Below, piece by piece: positions 48,830 to 58,761 of a DNA stretch of 64,000 bases (positions within the stretch are counted from its first letter, which is position 1; every line of letters begins with the position of its first letter). The DNA comes from Pollutimonas subterranea. Lineage in GTDB: Bacteria > Pseudomonadota > Gammaproteobacteria > Burkholderiales > Burkholderiaceae_B. The notes beneath the pieces were generated by a model. It ran no database searches, was not told where the DNA came from, and saw nothing but the letters and a program-made list of their open reading frames with translations. Both the position numbers and the translations under genes were made by a program. The stretch lies in the NCBI RefSeq assembly GCF_002849655.1, contig NZ_PDNW01000013.1, positions 2,501 to 66,500 on the forward strand, written 5' to 3'.

Positions 48830-50221
48830 ATGATCAGGATCAGGGCGATCATATGCGCCATGCTGCTCGCCGCGCTGGGCTTTTCGTGGCTGGTGCCGGG
48901 AGTGGCCATTGCGGCGCCCGACACAACCGTTCCTGCCAATTCAACCCCCACCGTCCTGGTGCTTCAGGTGGATGGCATTATCAGTCCTCCATCCTCCGAC
49001 TTCATTGTGCGCGGCCTGCAGCAGGCCGCGCAGGAACAGGCGGCGTTGATCGTTATTGAACTTGACACGCCGGGCGGGCTGGATTCGTCCATGAGATCCA
49101 TCGTCCGCAGCATCCTGGCATCGCCAGTTCCGGTGGCCACGTTCGTCGCCCCGGGCGGAGCACGCGCCGCCAGTGCCGGAACCTTCATTCTTTACGCCAG
49201 CCATGTGGCGGCAATGACGCCGGCCAGTAATCTGGGCGCCGCTACGCCCGTTTCCATAGGCGGGGGCGATACGGCTCCCGCGTCCGATGAAGGCGCTGAA
49301 AAAAAATCTGACGGCAGCACAATGACGGACAAGGTCACCAATGATGCGGCGGCCTATATCCGCAGCCTCGCACAATTAAGGAATCGCAACGCCGACTTTG
49401 CCGAGAGAACGGTGCGCGAAGCCAGCAGCCTGCCGGCGCAGGAAGCCCTGAAAGCCGGTGCCATCGACCTCATTGCTTCCGATACCAGCGATCTGCTTCA
49501 GAAAATCGATGGCCGAACGGTCACGTTGGGCTCGGGCCAATCTGTACAGCTGGAAACGGCCGGTGCCGCCATTGTGCGCATCGTCCCGGATTGGCGCAGC
49601 CGTGTACTGTCCTTGCTGGCGAATCCGCAAGTTGCACTGATTTTAATGATGGTGGGCATTTACGGCCTGTTCTTTGAATTGACCAGTCCGGGAGTCGCCT
49701 TGCCGGGTGTCGCAGGCCTCATTTGTCTTCTGCTGGGCCTCTACGCATTTCAAATGCTGCCCGTGAATTGGGCGGGGGTGGCGCTTGCCGCAGCCGGTGC
49801 GGCGATGATGATTGCCGAGGCTTTTCTGCCCAGTTTCGGCATTCTGGGGCTCGGGGGCATCGTCGCGTTCGTCCTTGGTGGCTTATTCCTTACGGATACC
49901 GGAATCCCTGAGTTCGATGTGTCCCTCCCGTTTCTTGTGGGCTTTGCGATTTCCTGCGCGGGCCTGATCATGTTGACGGGCATGATGGTATCGCGATCAC
50001 GTCGAAGCACGATAGTCAGCGGCCGTGAACAGATGCTTGGGACCGAAGGCGTTGTAAGCAGTGTGGTCGACGGCACCGTCTATGCCGAGCTTCGTGGCGA
50101 GAGCTGGCGGGTGCGCAGCAAAGAGCCATTGTCGCTGGGCGACCGTGTCCGGGTGGTCGCCATGGATGGCCTGACTCTTCAGGTGACACGTGCGGGGCCG
50201 GCACCAATGATTCGACATTAA
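48830..50221 (+). CDS. nfeD: NfeD family membrane serine protease
   Basis: This is a long-form NfeD (STOPP) of 463 residues. It has a signal/anchor helix (about 5-29), then a ClpP-like protease domain with Ser115 in ARAASAGTF as likely nucleophile and Lys168 in MTDKVTN as likely base. A cluster of membrane helices (about 265-385) and a C-terminal OB-fold (about 400-455) follow. Homologues cleave the C terminus of the partner stomatin, which is encoded next. A spacer rich in G, D and E (about 143-165) sits between the two active-site regions. Confidence 0.92.
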   Translation: MIRIRAIICAMLLAALGFSWLVPGVAIAAPDTTVPANSTPTVLVLQVDGIISPPSSDFIVRGLQQAAQEQAALIVIELDTPGGLDSSMRSIVRSILASPVPVATFVAPGGARAASAGTFILYASHVAAMTPASNLGAATPVSIGGGDTAPASDEGAEKKSDGSTMTDKVTNDAAAYIRSLAQLRNRNADFAERTVREASSLPAQEALKAGAIDLIASDTSDLLQKIDGRTVTLGSGQSVQLETAGAAIVRIVPDWRSRVLSLLANPQVALILMMVGIYGLFFELTSPGVALPGVAGLICLLLGLYAFQMLPVNWAGVALAAAGAAMMIAEAFLPSFGILGLGGIVAFVLGGLFLTDTGIPEFDVSLPFLVGFAISCAGLIMLTGMMVSRSRRSTIVSGREQMLGTEGVVSSVVDGTVYAELRGESWRVRSKEPLSLGDRVRVVAMDGLTLQVTRAGPAPMIRH

Positions 50222-50236
50222 CCTAGGGGGTTAACC

Positions 50237-50995
50237 ATGTTTTACGGCGTAAATATTGCCTTGACCGTTATCATCATCGTCGTACTGCTGGTGATGATCA
50301 ATGCCATCAAGATCCTGCGCGAATATCAACGCGGCGTCATCTTTACCCTCGGTCGATTCACCAAGGTGAAAGGTCCGGGACTGATCTTCGTGATACCGAT
50401 ATTGCAGCAAATGGTACGAGTGGACTTGCGGGTCGTCACCATGGATGTGCCTGGTCAGGACGTCATCTCGCGGGATAACGTTTCGGTAAAGGTCAATGCC
50501 GTCCTGTATTTCAGAGTCGTGGCCCCAGAACGGGCGATTATCCAGGTCGAGCATTATCTCGAAGCCACCAGCCAGCTGGCGCAAACCACCTTGCGCGCGG
50601 TACTGGGCAAGCACGAGCTCGATGAAATGCTGTCAGAGCGTGAGAAGCTTAATCTCGATATCCAGCAAATATTGGATGCACAGACCGACTCGTGGGGAAT
50701 CAAGGTTACTAACGTCGAGATCAAGCACATCGACCTGAACGAAAGCATGGTCCGAGCCATTGCGCGCCAGGCCGAGGCCGAGCGCGAACGCCGTGCCAAG
50801 GTCATCCATGCCGAAGGCGAAAAGCAGGCGGCACAGGCCTTGATGGAAGCGGCCGAGATACTCGCCGTTCAACCTTCCGCGATGCAGTTGCGCTACCTGC
50901 AGACCCTTACCCAAGTCGCTGGCGACAAAAGTTCTACGCTTGTTTTCCCCATACCCGTCGATTTACTGTCGACCCTGGTGAACAAGAAGATCTGA
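50237..50995 (+). CDS. SPFH/stomatin-like membrane protein (slipin)
   Basis: This 252-residue stomatin has one N-terminal membrane helix (about 5-25) and the SPFH domain with [38 protein letters not shown] coiled-coil segment follows ([24 protein letters not shown]), and the C terminus is hydrophobic. It is the classic partner of NfeD in the preceding gene. Its ribosome-binding site (TAGGGGG) lies in the loop of a 6-bp inverted repeat, TTAACC and GGTTAA (50218-50234). Confidence 0.92.
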   Translation: MFYGVNIALTVIIIVVLLVMINAIKILREYQRGVIFTLGRFTKVKGPGLIFVIPILQQMVRVDLRVVTMDVPGQDVISRDNVSVKVNAVLYFRVVAPERAIIQVEHYLEATSQLAQTTLRAVLGKHELDEMLSEREKLNLDIQQILDAQTDSWGIKVTNVEIKHIDLNESMVRAIARQAEAERERRAKVIHAEGEKQAAQALMEAAEILAVQPSAMQLRYLQTLTQVAGDKSSTLVFPIPVDLLSTLVNKKI

Positions 50996-50998
50996 TTG

Positions 50999-51481
50999 TC
51001 AGGTGGCGCCTTCGGTAAGCAATTGGCCTATGGCCGCCCCCACGCGCAGATCGTCCAGTTGTCCAAAATGATGCAGTCTGATATAGCCTTTTTGGTCTAT
51101 CAGGATCAGGCTGGGGGTTCCCTGCAGCCCATATGCCTGCATGGTCAAAGGAACGGGATTGTCGGGCGAGTGCCGGTCTATGCCCACGGGAAAAGGTATG
51201 CGGTACTCATGGATGAAAGCCTTGAGAGACACCGGCCCCATGGCGTCATGGTGTTCGAACACGGTATGCAGACCGACAACGCGCAGTTTGTCCAGCGGAA
51301 AAGCGTTGTGTATGGCTTTGGCCTGCGGAATGCCGTGGCTGACGCAGCCCGGGCACAGCATCTGGAAAGCGTGTACGACCACGACCTTGCCCCGGAAGGA
51401 GTCCAGCGTCAGGTCGTCAGGGGTATTCATCCACTGGCTGACCTGCCAGGCTGCGGCGTATTCGTAGGATGGAGCGCTCAT
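50999..51481 (-). CDS. thioredoxin-fold redoxin
   Basis: This is a cytoplasmic protein of about 160 residues with an AhpC/TSA or TlpA-like thioredoxin fold. The active site is LCPGC (Cys43 and Cys46), set in VVHAFQMLCPGCVSHGIPQA. GLQGTPSLILIDQKG provides the cis-proline loop. It has no signal peptide, so it probably acts in the cytoplasm. I start it at ATG 51481, which has GAGGT upstream; the open frame extends upstream over the divergent gnd start and is not coding there. Confidence 0.85.
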   Translation of the reverse strand: MSAPSYEYAAAWQVSQWMNTPDDLTLDSFRGKVVVVHAFQMLCPGCVSHGIPQAKAIHNAFPLDKLRVVGLHTVFEHHDAMGPVSLKAFIHEYRIPFPVGIDRHSPDNPVPLTMQAYGLQGTPSLILIDQKGYIRLHHFGQLDDLRVGAAIGQLLTEGAT

Positions 51482-51557
51482 ACGTACCTCATGGATAAGG
51501 GTCAAGGAGCAATCGGCGATGTTATAGGTTAAGGTTTTATTTTTCTGGAGAAAAGCA

Positions 51558-52577
51558 ATGCAGATCGGGATGGTGGGTTTAGGCCGAATGGGCAGCAATA
51601 TGGTGCAGCGCCTGTTGCGTAACGGGCACGACTGCGTGGTATACGATGCTCATCCAGCTGCGGCAAAGCCGTTGGTCGAGCTTGGAGCCACCGCGTGCGC
51701 CGAGCTGCAGGACCTCGTCGCCCAGTTGGCCGCCCCGCGAACGATATGGCTTATGGTCCCGGCCGCCGTGGTCGACAAGGTGCTCGCGCAATTGACGCCA
51801 CTGATGCAGGAATACGATATCATCATTGACGGAGGCAATTCGTCTTATCACGATGACATACGACGTGCGGCCGAGCTGGCTGCGCAGGGCATCCATTACA
51901 TGGATGTGGGTACCAGCGGCGGCGTGGCCGGCCTCGAGCGAGGCTATTGCCTTATGGTGGGTGGCGAAGCCGCTACGTTTGCCCACCTCGAACCCATATT
52001 TGCGGCATTGTCGCCGGGTGCGGGCACAGTGCCAGTCACTCCTGATCGGGTGCAGACCAGCGCCGACCAGGGTTATTTGCACTGCGGCCCACACGGGGCC
52101 GGCCATTTCGTAAAGATGGTGCACAACGGCATCGAGTACGGAATGATGGCGGCGTACGCCGAAGGGTTGAATATTCTGCACAAGGCGAATATTGGCAAGC
52201 AGGTACGTGAGTCCGATGCCGAAACGACTCCGTTGCGCTACCCCGAACATTTCCAGTATGACCTTGATTTGCCTGAGATCACCGAACTGTGGCGGCGTGG
52301 CAGTGTCATTGGGTCGTGGCTGCTCGACCTTACTGCCCGATCGTTGCAAGGCAATGCGGCGCTTGAGGACTACACCGGTCATGTATCCGATTCCGGAGAA
52401 GGGCGCTGGGCGCTGGCGACGGCGGTTGACCAGGGCGTGCCCACGCCGGTTCTCAGCGCGGCGTTGTTCTCGCGGTTTGAATCGCGTGGCAATGCCGAAT
52501 ACGCCAACCGCGTCTTGTCAGCCATGCGGAAGCAATTCGGTGGACACATAGAAAAGCCGAAAGGTTCCGGATCATGA
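51558..52577 (+). CDS. gnd: 6-phosphogluconate dehydrogenase, decarboxylating (short form)
   Basis: This enzyme of the oxidative pentose-phosphate route converts 6-phosphogluconate to ribulose-5-phosphate with CO2 loss. The 339-residue protein is the short GntZ/YqeC-like type, which often uses NAD. It has [30 protein letters not shown], the catalytic region [21 protein letters not shown] and [23 protein letters not shown]. The end overlaps zwf by four bases (ATGA). Confidence 0.94.
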   Translation: MQIGMVGLGRMGSNMVQRLLRNGHDCVVYDAHPAAAKPLVELGATACAELQDLVAQLAAPRTIWLMVPAAVVDKVLAQLTPLMQEYDIIIDGGNSSYHDDIRRAAELAAQGIHYMDVGTSGGVAGLERGYCLMVGGEAATFAHLEPIFAALSPGAGTVPVTPDRVQTSADQGYLHCGPHGAGHFVKMVHNGIEYGMMAAYAEGLNILHKANIGKQVRESDAETTPLRYPEHFQYDLDLPEITELWRRGSVIGSWLLDLTARSLQGNAALEDYTGHVSDSGEGRWALATAVDQGVPTPVLSAALFSRFESRGNAEYANRVLSAMRKQFGGHIEKPKGSGS

Positions 52578-53974
52578 TTCCGTCCCGAAACGACGGCCAT
52601 GCTTCCGATTGCCTGGTGCTGTTCGGGATGACGGGCGACCTGGCACAGAAAAAGATCTTCCCCGCCCTTTATGCGATGGTAAAGAAGGGCAGATTGACGG
52701 TCCCCGTCGTCGGTGTGGCGTCGTCGTCATTGACCCGTGAACAACTTCGAGCGCGTATCGAAGACAGCGTTCGGCTTGCCGGCGACATCGACGATCGGCC
52801 CGCGCTGGAACGTCTGCTGGATCTGGTGCACTACGTAAGTGGCGACTATAAGGACCCGGGCACGTTCGAGCGGCTGAAGAAGGTTCTTGGCCATGCTGCG
52901 CGCCCGATTCATTATCTGGCCATTCCGCCGTCGCTGTTCGCCACCGTCATGACCGGCCTGGCGGCGGCGGGACTGGCGGATGGTGCGCGCGTCATTGTGG
53001 AAAAGCCATTCGGTCGCGACCTGGAATCGGCACGCCGGCTTAACGAGGTGGCATGCTCGGTGTTCCCGGAGGACGCCATATTCCGGATCGATCATTTCCT
53101 GGGCAAGGAAGCGATCATGAATATCCTGTATTTCCGCTTTGCGAATTCTTTTCTTGAACCTATCTGGAACAGGGATCACGTCGAAAGCGTGCAGATAACG
53201 CTGGCTGAAACCTTTGGCGTCGAGAATCGCGGTGCCTTCTACGAAACCGCCGGTTGCCTGCGCGACGTTATCCAGAATCACCTCTTCCAGATCGTGGCCT
53301 TGCTGGCCATGGAGCCGCCGGTCTATCAGGACTATGCGGCGGTGCATTCTGAAAAGGCGAAGGTATTCCAGGCAATGAGGCCGGTACAGGCGGACGACCT
53401 GGTGCGTGGCCAGTATCGCGGTTACCGGGAAGAGCCTCATGTCGACGGGCTATCCGATGTAGAGACGTTCAGCGCACTGCGACTGTTCATCGATTCATGG
53501 CGCTGGTCGGGAGTGCCATGGTTCCTGCGTTCCGGCAAGTGTCTTGCCGAGGATGTTGCGGAGGTCCTGGTGCAATTAAAGGCGCCGCCGCAAAAGCTTT
53601 TTTCAGACTCGCAGCCCGAGAACGGGCGGGCCAACTATATCCGGTTTCGTATCTCACCGAATTCGGCGGTGGCCCTGGCTGCGCGGGTCAAGCGATCAGG
53701 CAAGGAGTTTGTGGGCGACCAGCGCGAGCTGTATTTGCTGGACGTGGATCCGTTCGAGGAAATGCCCTACGAACGTCTGCTGGCCGATGCCATGGCCGGC
53801 GAGCGGGCCCTGTTCACCAGCCAGCATGCCATTGAGTCGGCGTGGAAAGTGCTTGCACCCGTGCTGACAGACCATCATGCTTCATGGCCGTATGATCCGG
53901 GTAGCTGGGGGCCGGAGCAGGCCGATGCGCTTATCGCCGACTACGGCGGCTGGCACAATGCCGATCCGGCTTGA
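52574..53974 (+). CDS. zwf: glucose-6-phosphate 1-dehydrogenase
   Basis: Zwf oxidises glucose-6-phosphate to the lactone with NADP. The 466-residue protein has the nucleotide motif [33 protein letters not shown], and the substrate signature [14 protein letters not shown]. It is translationally coupled to gnd. No lactonase gene (pgl) or Entner-Doudoroff gene is adjacent. The tail meets uspA head to head at the 3' ends, with four bases between. Confidence 0.95.
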   Translation: MIPSRNDGHASDCLVLFGMTGDLAQKKIFPALYAMVKKGRLTVPVVGVASSSLTREQLRARIEDSVRLAGDIDDRPALERLLDLVHYVSGDYKDPGTFERLKKVLGHAARPIHYLAIPPSLFATVMTGLAAAGLADGARVIVEKPFGRDLESARRLNEVACSVFPEDAIFRIDHFLGKEAIMNILYFRFANSFLEPIWNRDHVESVQITLAETFGVENRGAFYETAGCLRDVIQNHLFQIVALLAMEPPVYQDYAAVHSEKAKVFQAMRPVQADDLVRGQYRGYREEPHVDGLSDVETFSALRLFIDSWRWSGVPWFLRSGKCLAEDVAEVLVQLKAPPQKLFSDSQPENGRANYIRFRISPNSAVALAARVKRSGKEFVGDQRELYLLDVDPFEEMPYERLLADAMAGERALFTSQHAIESAWKVLAPVLTDHHASWPYDPGSWGPEQADALIADYGGWHNADPA

Positions 53975-53978
53975 ATGC

Positions 53979-54404
53979 TTACTTGACGAGTGCTACGGGA
54001 ATGTCGACCAAGCCGAGCACCTTTGTGGCCACAGAGCCCAGGACAAAACCAGTGACAGCCCCCAGGCCGCGGGTTCCCATGATGATCAGGTCGCATTCCT
54101 TTTTCTTGGCGACGTCTGCAATGGTCTGGGCGACCGGGCCGACAGCAATTTCTTCGGTATAGCTTGCGCCGGCCTCATCCAGCAGGGCCTTGGCGGATAG
54201 CAAGGCGTTGCGGCCTTCGTCCTGGTAATAATCATTGAGCGCTTCAATGGAAAAGAAGCGCTTGACGTTGCCCGAGACGATAGGCGGATGCACGGTGAGC
54301 ACGTGCAGGGTGGCACCCCCGAATTCGTTAGCGGCTTTGATGGCGGACTTTACAGCCCGATTGGATGATTCGGAGCCGTCTACCGGAATAAGTATGGTTC
54401 TCAT
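53979..54404 (-). CDS. universal stress protein UspA family
   Basis: This single-domain Usp of about 141 residues has MRTILIPVDGSESSNRAVKSA, LIIMGTRGLGAVTGFVLGSVATKVL (the G-x2-G-x9-GS ATP-binding motif) and VDIPVALVK. The motif indicates an ATP-binding subtype. The ATG at 54404 with AGAGGTG upstream fits better than the long open frame start. It is divergent from the GH15 gene. Confidence 0.93.
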   Translation of the reverse strand: MRTILIPVDGSESSNRAVKSAIKAANEFGGATLHVLTVHPPIVSGNVKRFFSIEALNDYYQDEGRNALLSAKALLDEAGASYTEEIAVGPVAQTIADVAKKKECDLIIMGTRGLGAVTGFVLGSVATKVLGLVDIPVALVK

Positions 54405-54603
54405 GGACACCTCTTGAAGAATTCGCTGCAAATATCGCCTGTTGGCTTCGGGTAGCATAACAGGGGCAGCTGTTTTATATTAGAAGATAGAGTAAACGGC
54501 GTCATGATTTATATCAAGAATGCGTAGGCCTTTTTACTCTTCTTAAGGCTATCGTCTGGAACGGCTTGTTCAACATGGCCGTGCGAATTTTTTGTGGAGG
54601 TTT

Positions 54604-56457
54604 ATGACCGTCAGGATTGAAGATTATGCTTTGTTGGGCGATTGCCGAACAGCGGCGCTGGTGTCCAATGAGGGCTCTATCGATTGGCTGTGTTTCCCCA
54701 GGTTTGACTCCGCAGCGTGTTTTGCCGCATTGCTGGGCACGCGTGACAATGGCCGCTGGAAGATAGCGCCGTCCGATCCGGTTAGGCACACGGAAAGAGC
54801 CTACCGCGACGGTACGATGATACTGGAGACGACCTTCACCACCGATGGGGGCGTGGCCACGCTTATCGATTTCATGCCCTCAAGCCTTTCGTCGCAAAGC
54901 GTAGTACGCATCGTGGTTGGCGTAAAAGGCACGGTTCATTTTGATATTGATTTGCTTATCCGGTTTGACTACGGTCGTACCGTCCCCTGGGTCGAAAGCC
55001 CCGATGCGCAGACACATACCGCGGTAGCCGGCCCTGACCTGCTGGTGTTGCGCTGCCGCGTCCCGCTGGAGGGACATGGCCATGAAACGGTAGGAAGCTT
55101 TACCGTTACCGAAGGCGAGCGCGAGGTATTCACGCTGGTGCATCAGCCGTCGCATGAACGGCTATCCGATCCTTTCGACGTCAGGGCCGCTATGGCCCAA
55201 ACCAAGTATTTCTGGCAGGAATTCTCCAGCCGTTGTCCAGACGTCGGTCCCTATACGGACTTGGTAAAACGGTCTCTGCTGACGCTCAAGGCCCTTACCT
55301 ATTTGCCGACCGGCGGCATCGTCGCGGCTGCGACGACGTCCTTGCCCGAGAAGTTGGGCGGCCAGCGCAACTGGGATTACCGGTATTGCTGGTTGCGCGA
55401 TGCAACGATGACGCTGCTTGCGTTCATGAGTCTCGGTTATTTCGACGAAGCCCATGCGTGGCGTGATTGGTTGACACGTTCCGTAGCGGGGAGCCCCGAC
55501 CAGATGCAGATCATGTATGGGCTTGCCGGCGAGCGGTATCTGCCCGAATACGAGTTGCCCTGGCTAAGCGGCTACGAAAACTCCCAGCCCGTTCGCATCG
55601 GCAACGCCGCCGCCACACAGACCCAGCTGGATGTGTACGGCGAGGTAGCGGATGCCATGGCGCAAGCGATAGAAGGTCATTTGCCTCCGCATTCGCGTAT
55701 CGAAGCCATTGCTGAAGCCATCGTGCCTTTTCTCGAGCAGGCTTGGCGGAATCCCGATGAAGGCATTTGGGAAATTCGAGCGCAGAAGCAACATTTCACG
55801 CATTCCAAGGTGATGGCCTGGGTAGCGTTTGACCGCATTTCAATGGTGGCGGGCGCCATGAAGAACGGGAAGGAATTTGCTGCCAACTGCCGGCGCATCG
55901 CCGACGAGATCCACGCCGAAGTCTGCAGCAAAGCCTATGACCCTGTGCTTGGCAGCTTCGTACAGCATTACGGCGCCGATTGCCTGGACGCCAGCCTTCT
56001 GCATATTGCCCTGACCGGCTTTCTGCCCGCCGACGATCCACGCGTACTCGGCACCGTGGCTGCCATCGAGAAGCGGCTGATGAAGGATGGCTTGTTGCTG
56101 CGTTACGATAGCGAAGCCGGCGTAGATGGCCTACCGCCGGGCGAAGGCACTTTCCTGGTTTGTTCTTTCTGGCTTGCCGACGTTTATGTGCTGCTAGGTC
56201 GCGACCATGACGCGCGCGCACTGTTTGATCGTCTTGCCGGGCTGTGCAACGACGTTGGTTTGCTGGCAGAGCAATATGATCCGCATGAGCGCCGCATGCT
56301 GGGCAATTTTCCACAGGCATTCAGCCACGTGGGCATTATCAATACCGCACTCAACCTGCACCGCGCAAGAGCGCCTGCCGCCAAACGCGCCCATCAGGAA
56401 ACCGCTGAACAAGCCACGGCGCTGGACAACGATATCGGCAACGTGTCGGTGACATAA
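54604..56457 (+). CDS. glycoside hydrolase family 15 protein (glucoamylase or trehalase)
   Basis: This 617-residue protein is a cytoplasmic GH15 enzyme. It has an N-terminal beta-sandwich (IEDYALLGDCRTAALVSNEGSIDWLCFPRFDSAACFAALLG) and an alpha/alpha barrel with QRNWDYRYCWLRDATMTL, NPDEGIWEIR (acid region) and NFPQAFSHVGIINTAL near the end. Relatives include glucan 1,4-alpha-glucosidases and mycobacterial trehalases, and sequence alone does not separate them. The ATG at 54604 follows GGAGG. otsBA at 4672-6883 makes trehalose a plausible substrate. Confidence 0.88.
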   Translation: MTVRIEDYALLGDCRTAALVSNEGSIDWLCFPRFDSAACFAALLGTRDNGRWKIAPSDPVRHTERAYRDGTMILETTFTTDGGVATLIDFMPSSLSSQSVVRIVVGVKGTVHFDIDLLIRFDYGRTVPWVESPDAQTHTAVAGPDLLVLRCRVPLEGHGHETVGSFTVTEGEREVFTLVHQPSHERLSDPFDVRAAMAQTKYFWQEFSSRCPDVGPYTDLVKRSLLTLKALTYLPTGGIVAAATTSLPEKLGGQRNWDYRYCWLRDATMTLLAFMSLGYFDEAHAWRDWLTRSVAGSPDQMQIMYGLAGERYLPEYELPWLSGYENSQPVRIGNAAATQTQLDVYGEVADAMAQAIEGHLPPHSRIEAIAEAIVPFLEQAWRNPDEGIWEIRAQKQHFTHSKVMAWVAFDRISMVAGAMKNGKEFAANCRRIADEIHAEVCSKAYDPVLGSFVQHYGADCLDASLLHIALTGFLPADDPRVLGTVAAIEKRLMKDGLLLRYDSEAGVDGLPPGEGTFLVCSFWLADVYVLLGRDHDARALFDRLAGLCNDVGLLAEQYDPHERRMLGNFPQAFSHVGIINTALNLHRARAPAAKRAHQETAEQATALDNDIGNVSVT

Positions 56458-56491
56458 TAGCGCTGCTTGTAAACGGAACCTTCTGACTATT

Positions 56492-56788
56492 ATGAAAAAG
56501 CTACATCGCGACAGTCATGTCGAAACACTGGTAGTTCGCATTACCGGGCGCGTCCAAGGGGTGGGCTTCCGAATTGCGGCCGTGCGGCATGCCCATATGC
56601 TGGGAATCACCGGTTGGGTGCGTAACGCCGACGACGGCTCGGTTGAAGCATTGCTGCAAGGGCCACATGACCAGGTCGACCGTATGTTGTCCTGGCTGCA
56701 CATGGGCCCGCCCGCGGCCCGGGTTCAGGAGGTGGCTAGCCAGGAAGAAATCACCGAGCGTTATTTCGACCGGTTCGAACAGATCTGA
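56492..56788 (+). CDS. acyP: acylphosphatase
   Basis: This small enzyme of 98 residues hydrolyses acyl phosphates. The signature is VVRITGRVQGVGFRIAAVRHA with catalytic Arg27, then GWVRNADDGSVEALLQG with Asn45. The start follows a weak upstream site. It lies 34 bases after the GH15 gene and is convergent with the FMN reductase. Confidence 0.92.
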   Translation: MKKLHRDSHVETLVVRITGRVQGVGFRIAAVRHAHMLGITGWVRNADDGSVEALLQGPHDQVDRMLSWLHMGPPAARVQEVASQEEITERYFDRFEQI

Positions 56789-56816
56789 CCCCATGCCGCA
56801 GTTGCAGCCATGTTGA

Positions 56817-57365
56817 TCAGGCGTGTTTTTTGACCCAGGCCGCGTATTGGTCCATCCAGGCTTGCAGGAAATCTTTGCTGGCGGCGCCAATATCGCCGCG
56901 CTCGTCGAAGAGCCCTTCTTTTGCATGAATGAAGGCTTCGGGCTGGCCAAGTGTGGGAACATCAAGGTAAGCGAGAATATTGCGCAGGTGTTGTTGGGCC
57001 ATGGCTGTTCCTATGGCGCCGACTGATGCCCCGATGACCCCTGCCGGTTTTCCAGCCCATGCGCTCTGGCCATACGGACGGGACGCGTTATCGATGGCGT
57101 TCTTCAGAACACCCGGTATGGACCGGTTGTATTCAGGGGTGACAAAAAGCAGGCCCTGGGACGCGGCAATTTCGCGTTTGAGCCGCTGAACGGCTGGCGC
57201 CTGATTGTTGTCGTCATCCTGATTATAAAGAGGCAAGTCGCCGATCTCGAGCTGCTTGAAGGAGAAATCTTGGGGGGCCAACTTGACCAGTCCATCGGCA
57301 AGCTTGCGATTAAAGGATTCCCGACGAAGACTGCCTACGATAACTGCGATCTGGTATTGACTCAT
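56817..57365 (-). CDS. NADPH-dependent FMN reductase (YieF/ChrR-like)
   Basis: This flavodoxin-like protein of 182 residues has the FMN-binding loop GSLRRESFNRKLADGL and TPEYNRSIPGVLKNAIDNASRP, both typical of quinone- and chromate-reducing YieF/ChrR. It probably protects against oxidants by two-electron quinone reduction. The exact substrate is open. Confidence 0.9.
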   Translation of the reverse strand: MSQYQIAVIVGSLRRESFNRKLADGLVKLAPQDFSFKQLEIGDLPLYNQDDDNNQAPAVQRLKREIAASQGLLFVTPEYNRSIPGVLKNAIDNASRPYGQSAWAGKPAGVIGASVGAIGTAMAQQHLRNILAYLDVPTLGQPEAFIHAKEGLFDERGDIGAASKDFLQAWMDQYAAWVKKHA

Positions 57366-57425
57366 GGTGACCTCCGGTTTGTTTTAGCGGCAAGCCTGTG
57401 AAACAGACGAGGATGAACATTTGGA

Positions 57426-57749
57426 CTAGCTGCCTTGCGAGAGGCGGGCCTGCAGTGCCTGCAGTTGGGTTTCGAGCCTGTCGATACGGCGCAGCAAGTT
57501 GATCGCGACGGCGAGGCCTTCTGCATCGAGTTCGAAATCATCGCGCAAGCGGCGCGCCTTGCGGGCTATGACAATACAATCAACGGAAAAAAAATAATTA
57601 TCGGGATCTTTATTTGCGGGTTCGAGTATGCCTGCCTCGACCAGACTCAGCAGCGCTTCATTGCTTAAGCCCGATACTTGCACAAGGTGGTCCAAAGAGC
57701 AAATATCGGATGCGTTCAGCCAGACGCTTTCGGTTATATGAACGGTCAT
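57426..57749 (-). CDS. cbpM: chaperone modulator CbpM
   Basis: CbpM binds and inhibits the J-domain of CbpA. The 107-residue protein has a MerR-like N-terminal helix-turn-helix (WLNASDICSLDHLVQVSGLSNEALLSLVEAGILEP) and a C-terminal coiled coil (LLRRIDRLETQLQALQARLSQ). The ATG at 57749 has AGGAGG, which lies within the end of cbpA. It is two bases downstream of cbpA, the usual order. Confidence 0.9.
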   Translation of the reverse strand: MTVHITESVWLNASDICSLDHLVQVSGLSNEALLSLVEAGILEPANKDPDNYFFSVDCIVIARKARRLRDDFELDAEGLAVAINLLRRIDRLETQLQALQARLSQGS

Positions 57750-57751
57750 GA

Positions 57752-58693
57752 TCAGCCTCCTGCATTCATCTGCGCCCATGGCTTGTAGGCCGACGCACTG
57801 GCGAGCTGCGAAAACAGCTCGCGCTCATGGGGGGTCAGGGTCTTGGGCACATCGATGCGCACAACCGCATATTGATCGCCCTGGGCGCCGTTGGCGGAGG
57901 GCAGGCCCCGCTTGCTCAGGCGCAGTTTGCGGCCCGACGTGGTGCCGGGTGGGATGGTCATTTCCACCGGCCCGCCCAAGGTGGGCACCTGCACGGTGGC
58001 GCCCAATGCCGCTTCCCAAGGCGCCAGGGGCAAATCGATGTACAGGTCGCCGCCACTTACCCGATAGAGCTTATGGGGCTGTATGTTCATGACGAGATAA
58101 AGATCGCCGGGCCTTCCGCCGCGCACACCGGTGCCGCCTTTCCCGGGCAAGCGCAAGCGTTGCCCTTCGGTTGCGCCCTTGGGAATGCGAACGCGAAATG
58201 TCTTGGGAACATGATGCAACAGACCCTGGGCGTCATGCTCGGGGATAGACACGCTGATCTCGGTTTCGGCGCCACTGTATAGTTGATCCAGGGTAACGGG
58301 GACCGGTACTTCAAAGTCGGGTCCATGCATAGGTGACTGGGTCCGTCCGCGGCGATCCGGGTGTTGGGCGGCGGCGAATGCCGCCAATATGTCCGCCAAA
58401 TCGACATCGGCGAAATTGCTGTTGCCTTCCTGGAAATGCTCCTGCCACTGATGGGGTGGAACAAAGTCCTCGCCAGGACGGTGACTGCCCAATTCGTCGT
58501 ATGCCGCGCGTTTTTCAGGGTCTTTAAGGGTGGAGTAGGCGACGGAGATGTCCTTGAATTTCTCTTCGTTTTCCGTGCCGTTGGACATATCGGGATGATA
58601 CTTGTGGGCGAGCTTGCGGTAAGCTTTCTTTATGTCGGCGAGCGTGGCATCGCGTTCGACGCCCAGCACCTTATAGTAGTCAACGTATTTCAT
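57752..58693 (-). CDS. cbpA: CbpA, DnaJ-class co-chaperone
   Basis: This 313-residue Hsp40 homologue has an N-terminal J-domain with HPD at 33-35 (YHPDMSN), a short linker, and two C-terminal substrate-binding domains ([44 protein letters not shown]). It has no zinc-finger domain, which separates it from DnaJ. CbpA also binds DNA in E. coli. The ATG at 58693 follows GGGGG. An extra open-frame stretch upstream is not supported. Confidence 0.94.
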   Translation of the reverse strand: MKYVDYYKVLGVERDATLADIKKAYRKLAHKYHPDMSNGTENEEKFKDISVAYSTLKDPEKRAAYDELGSHRPGEDFVPPHQWQEHFQEGNSNFADVDLADILAAFAAAQHPDRRGRTQSPMHGPDFEVPVPVTLDQLYSGAETEISVSIPEHDAQGLLHHVPKTFRVRIPKGATEGQRLRLPGKGGTGVRGGRPGDLYLVMNIQPHKLYRVSGGDLYIDLPLAPWEAALGATVQVPTLGGPVEMTIPPGTTSGRKLRLSKRGLPSANGAQGDQYAVVRIDVPKTLTPHERELFSQLASASAYKPWAQMNAGG

Positions 58694-58761
58694 CAAACCC
58701 CCGAAATGCCCCACGAACGGCTGGATTACAGCACAGCTTGGTGCCGCAGCAACTGATATGC

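Noticed and set aside
52574-53974. zwf without pgl or edd read as a broken pathway
   Set aside because: Both zwf and gnd are full length; the lactonase may be encoded elsewhere and the lactone also hydrolyses by itself.
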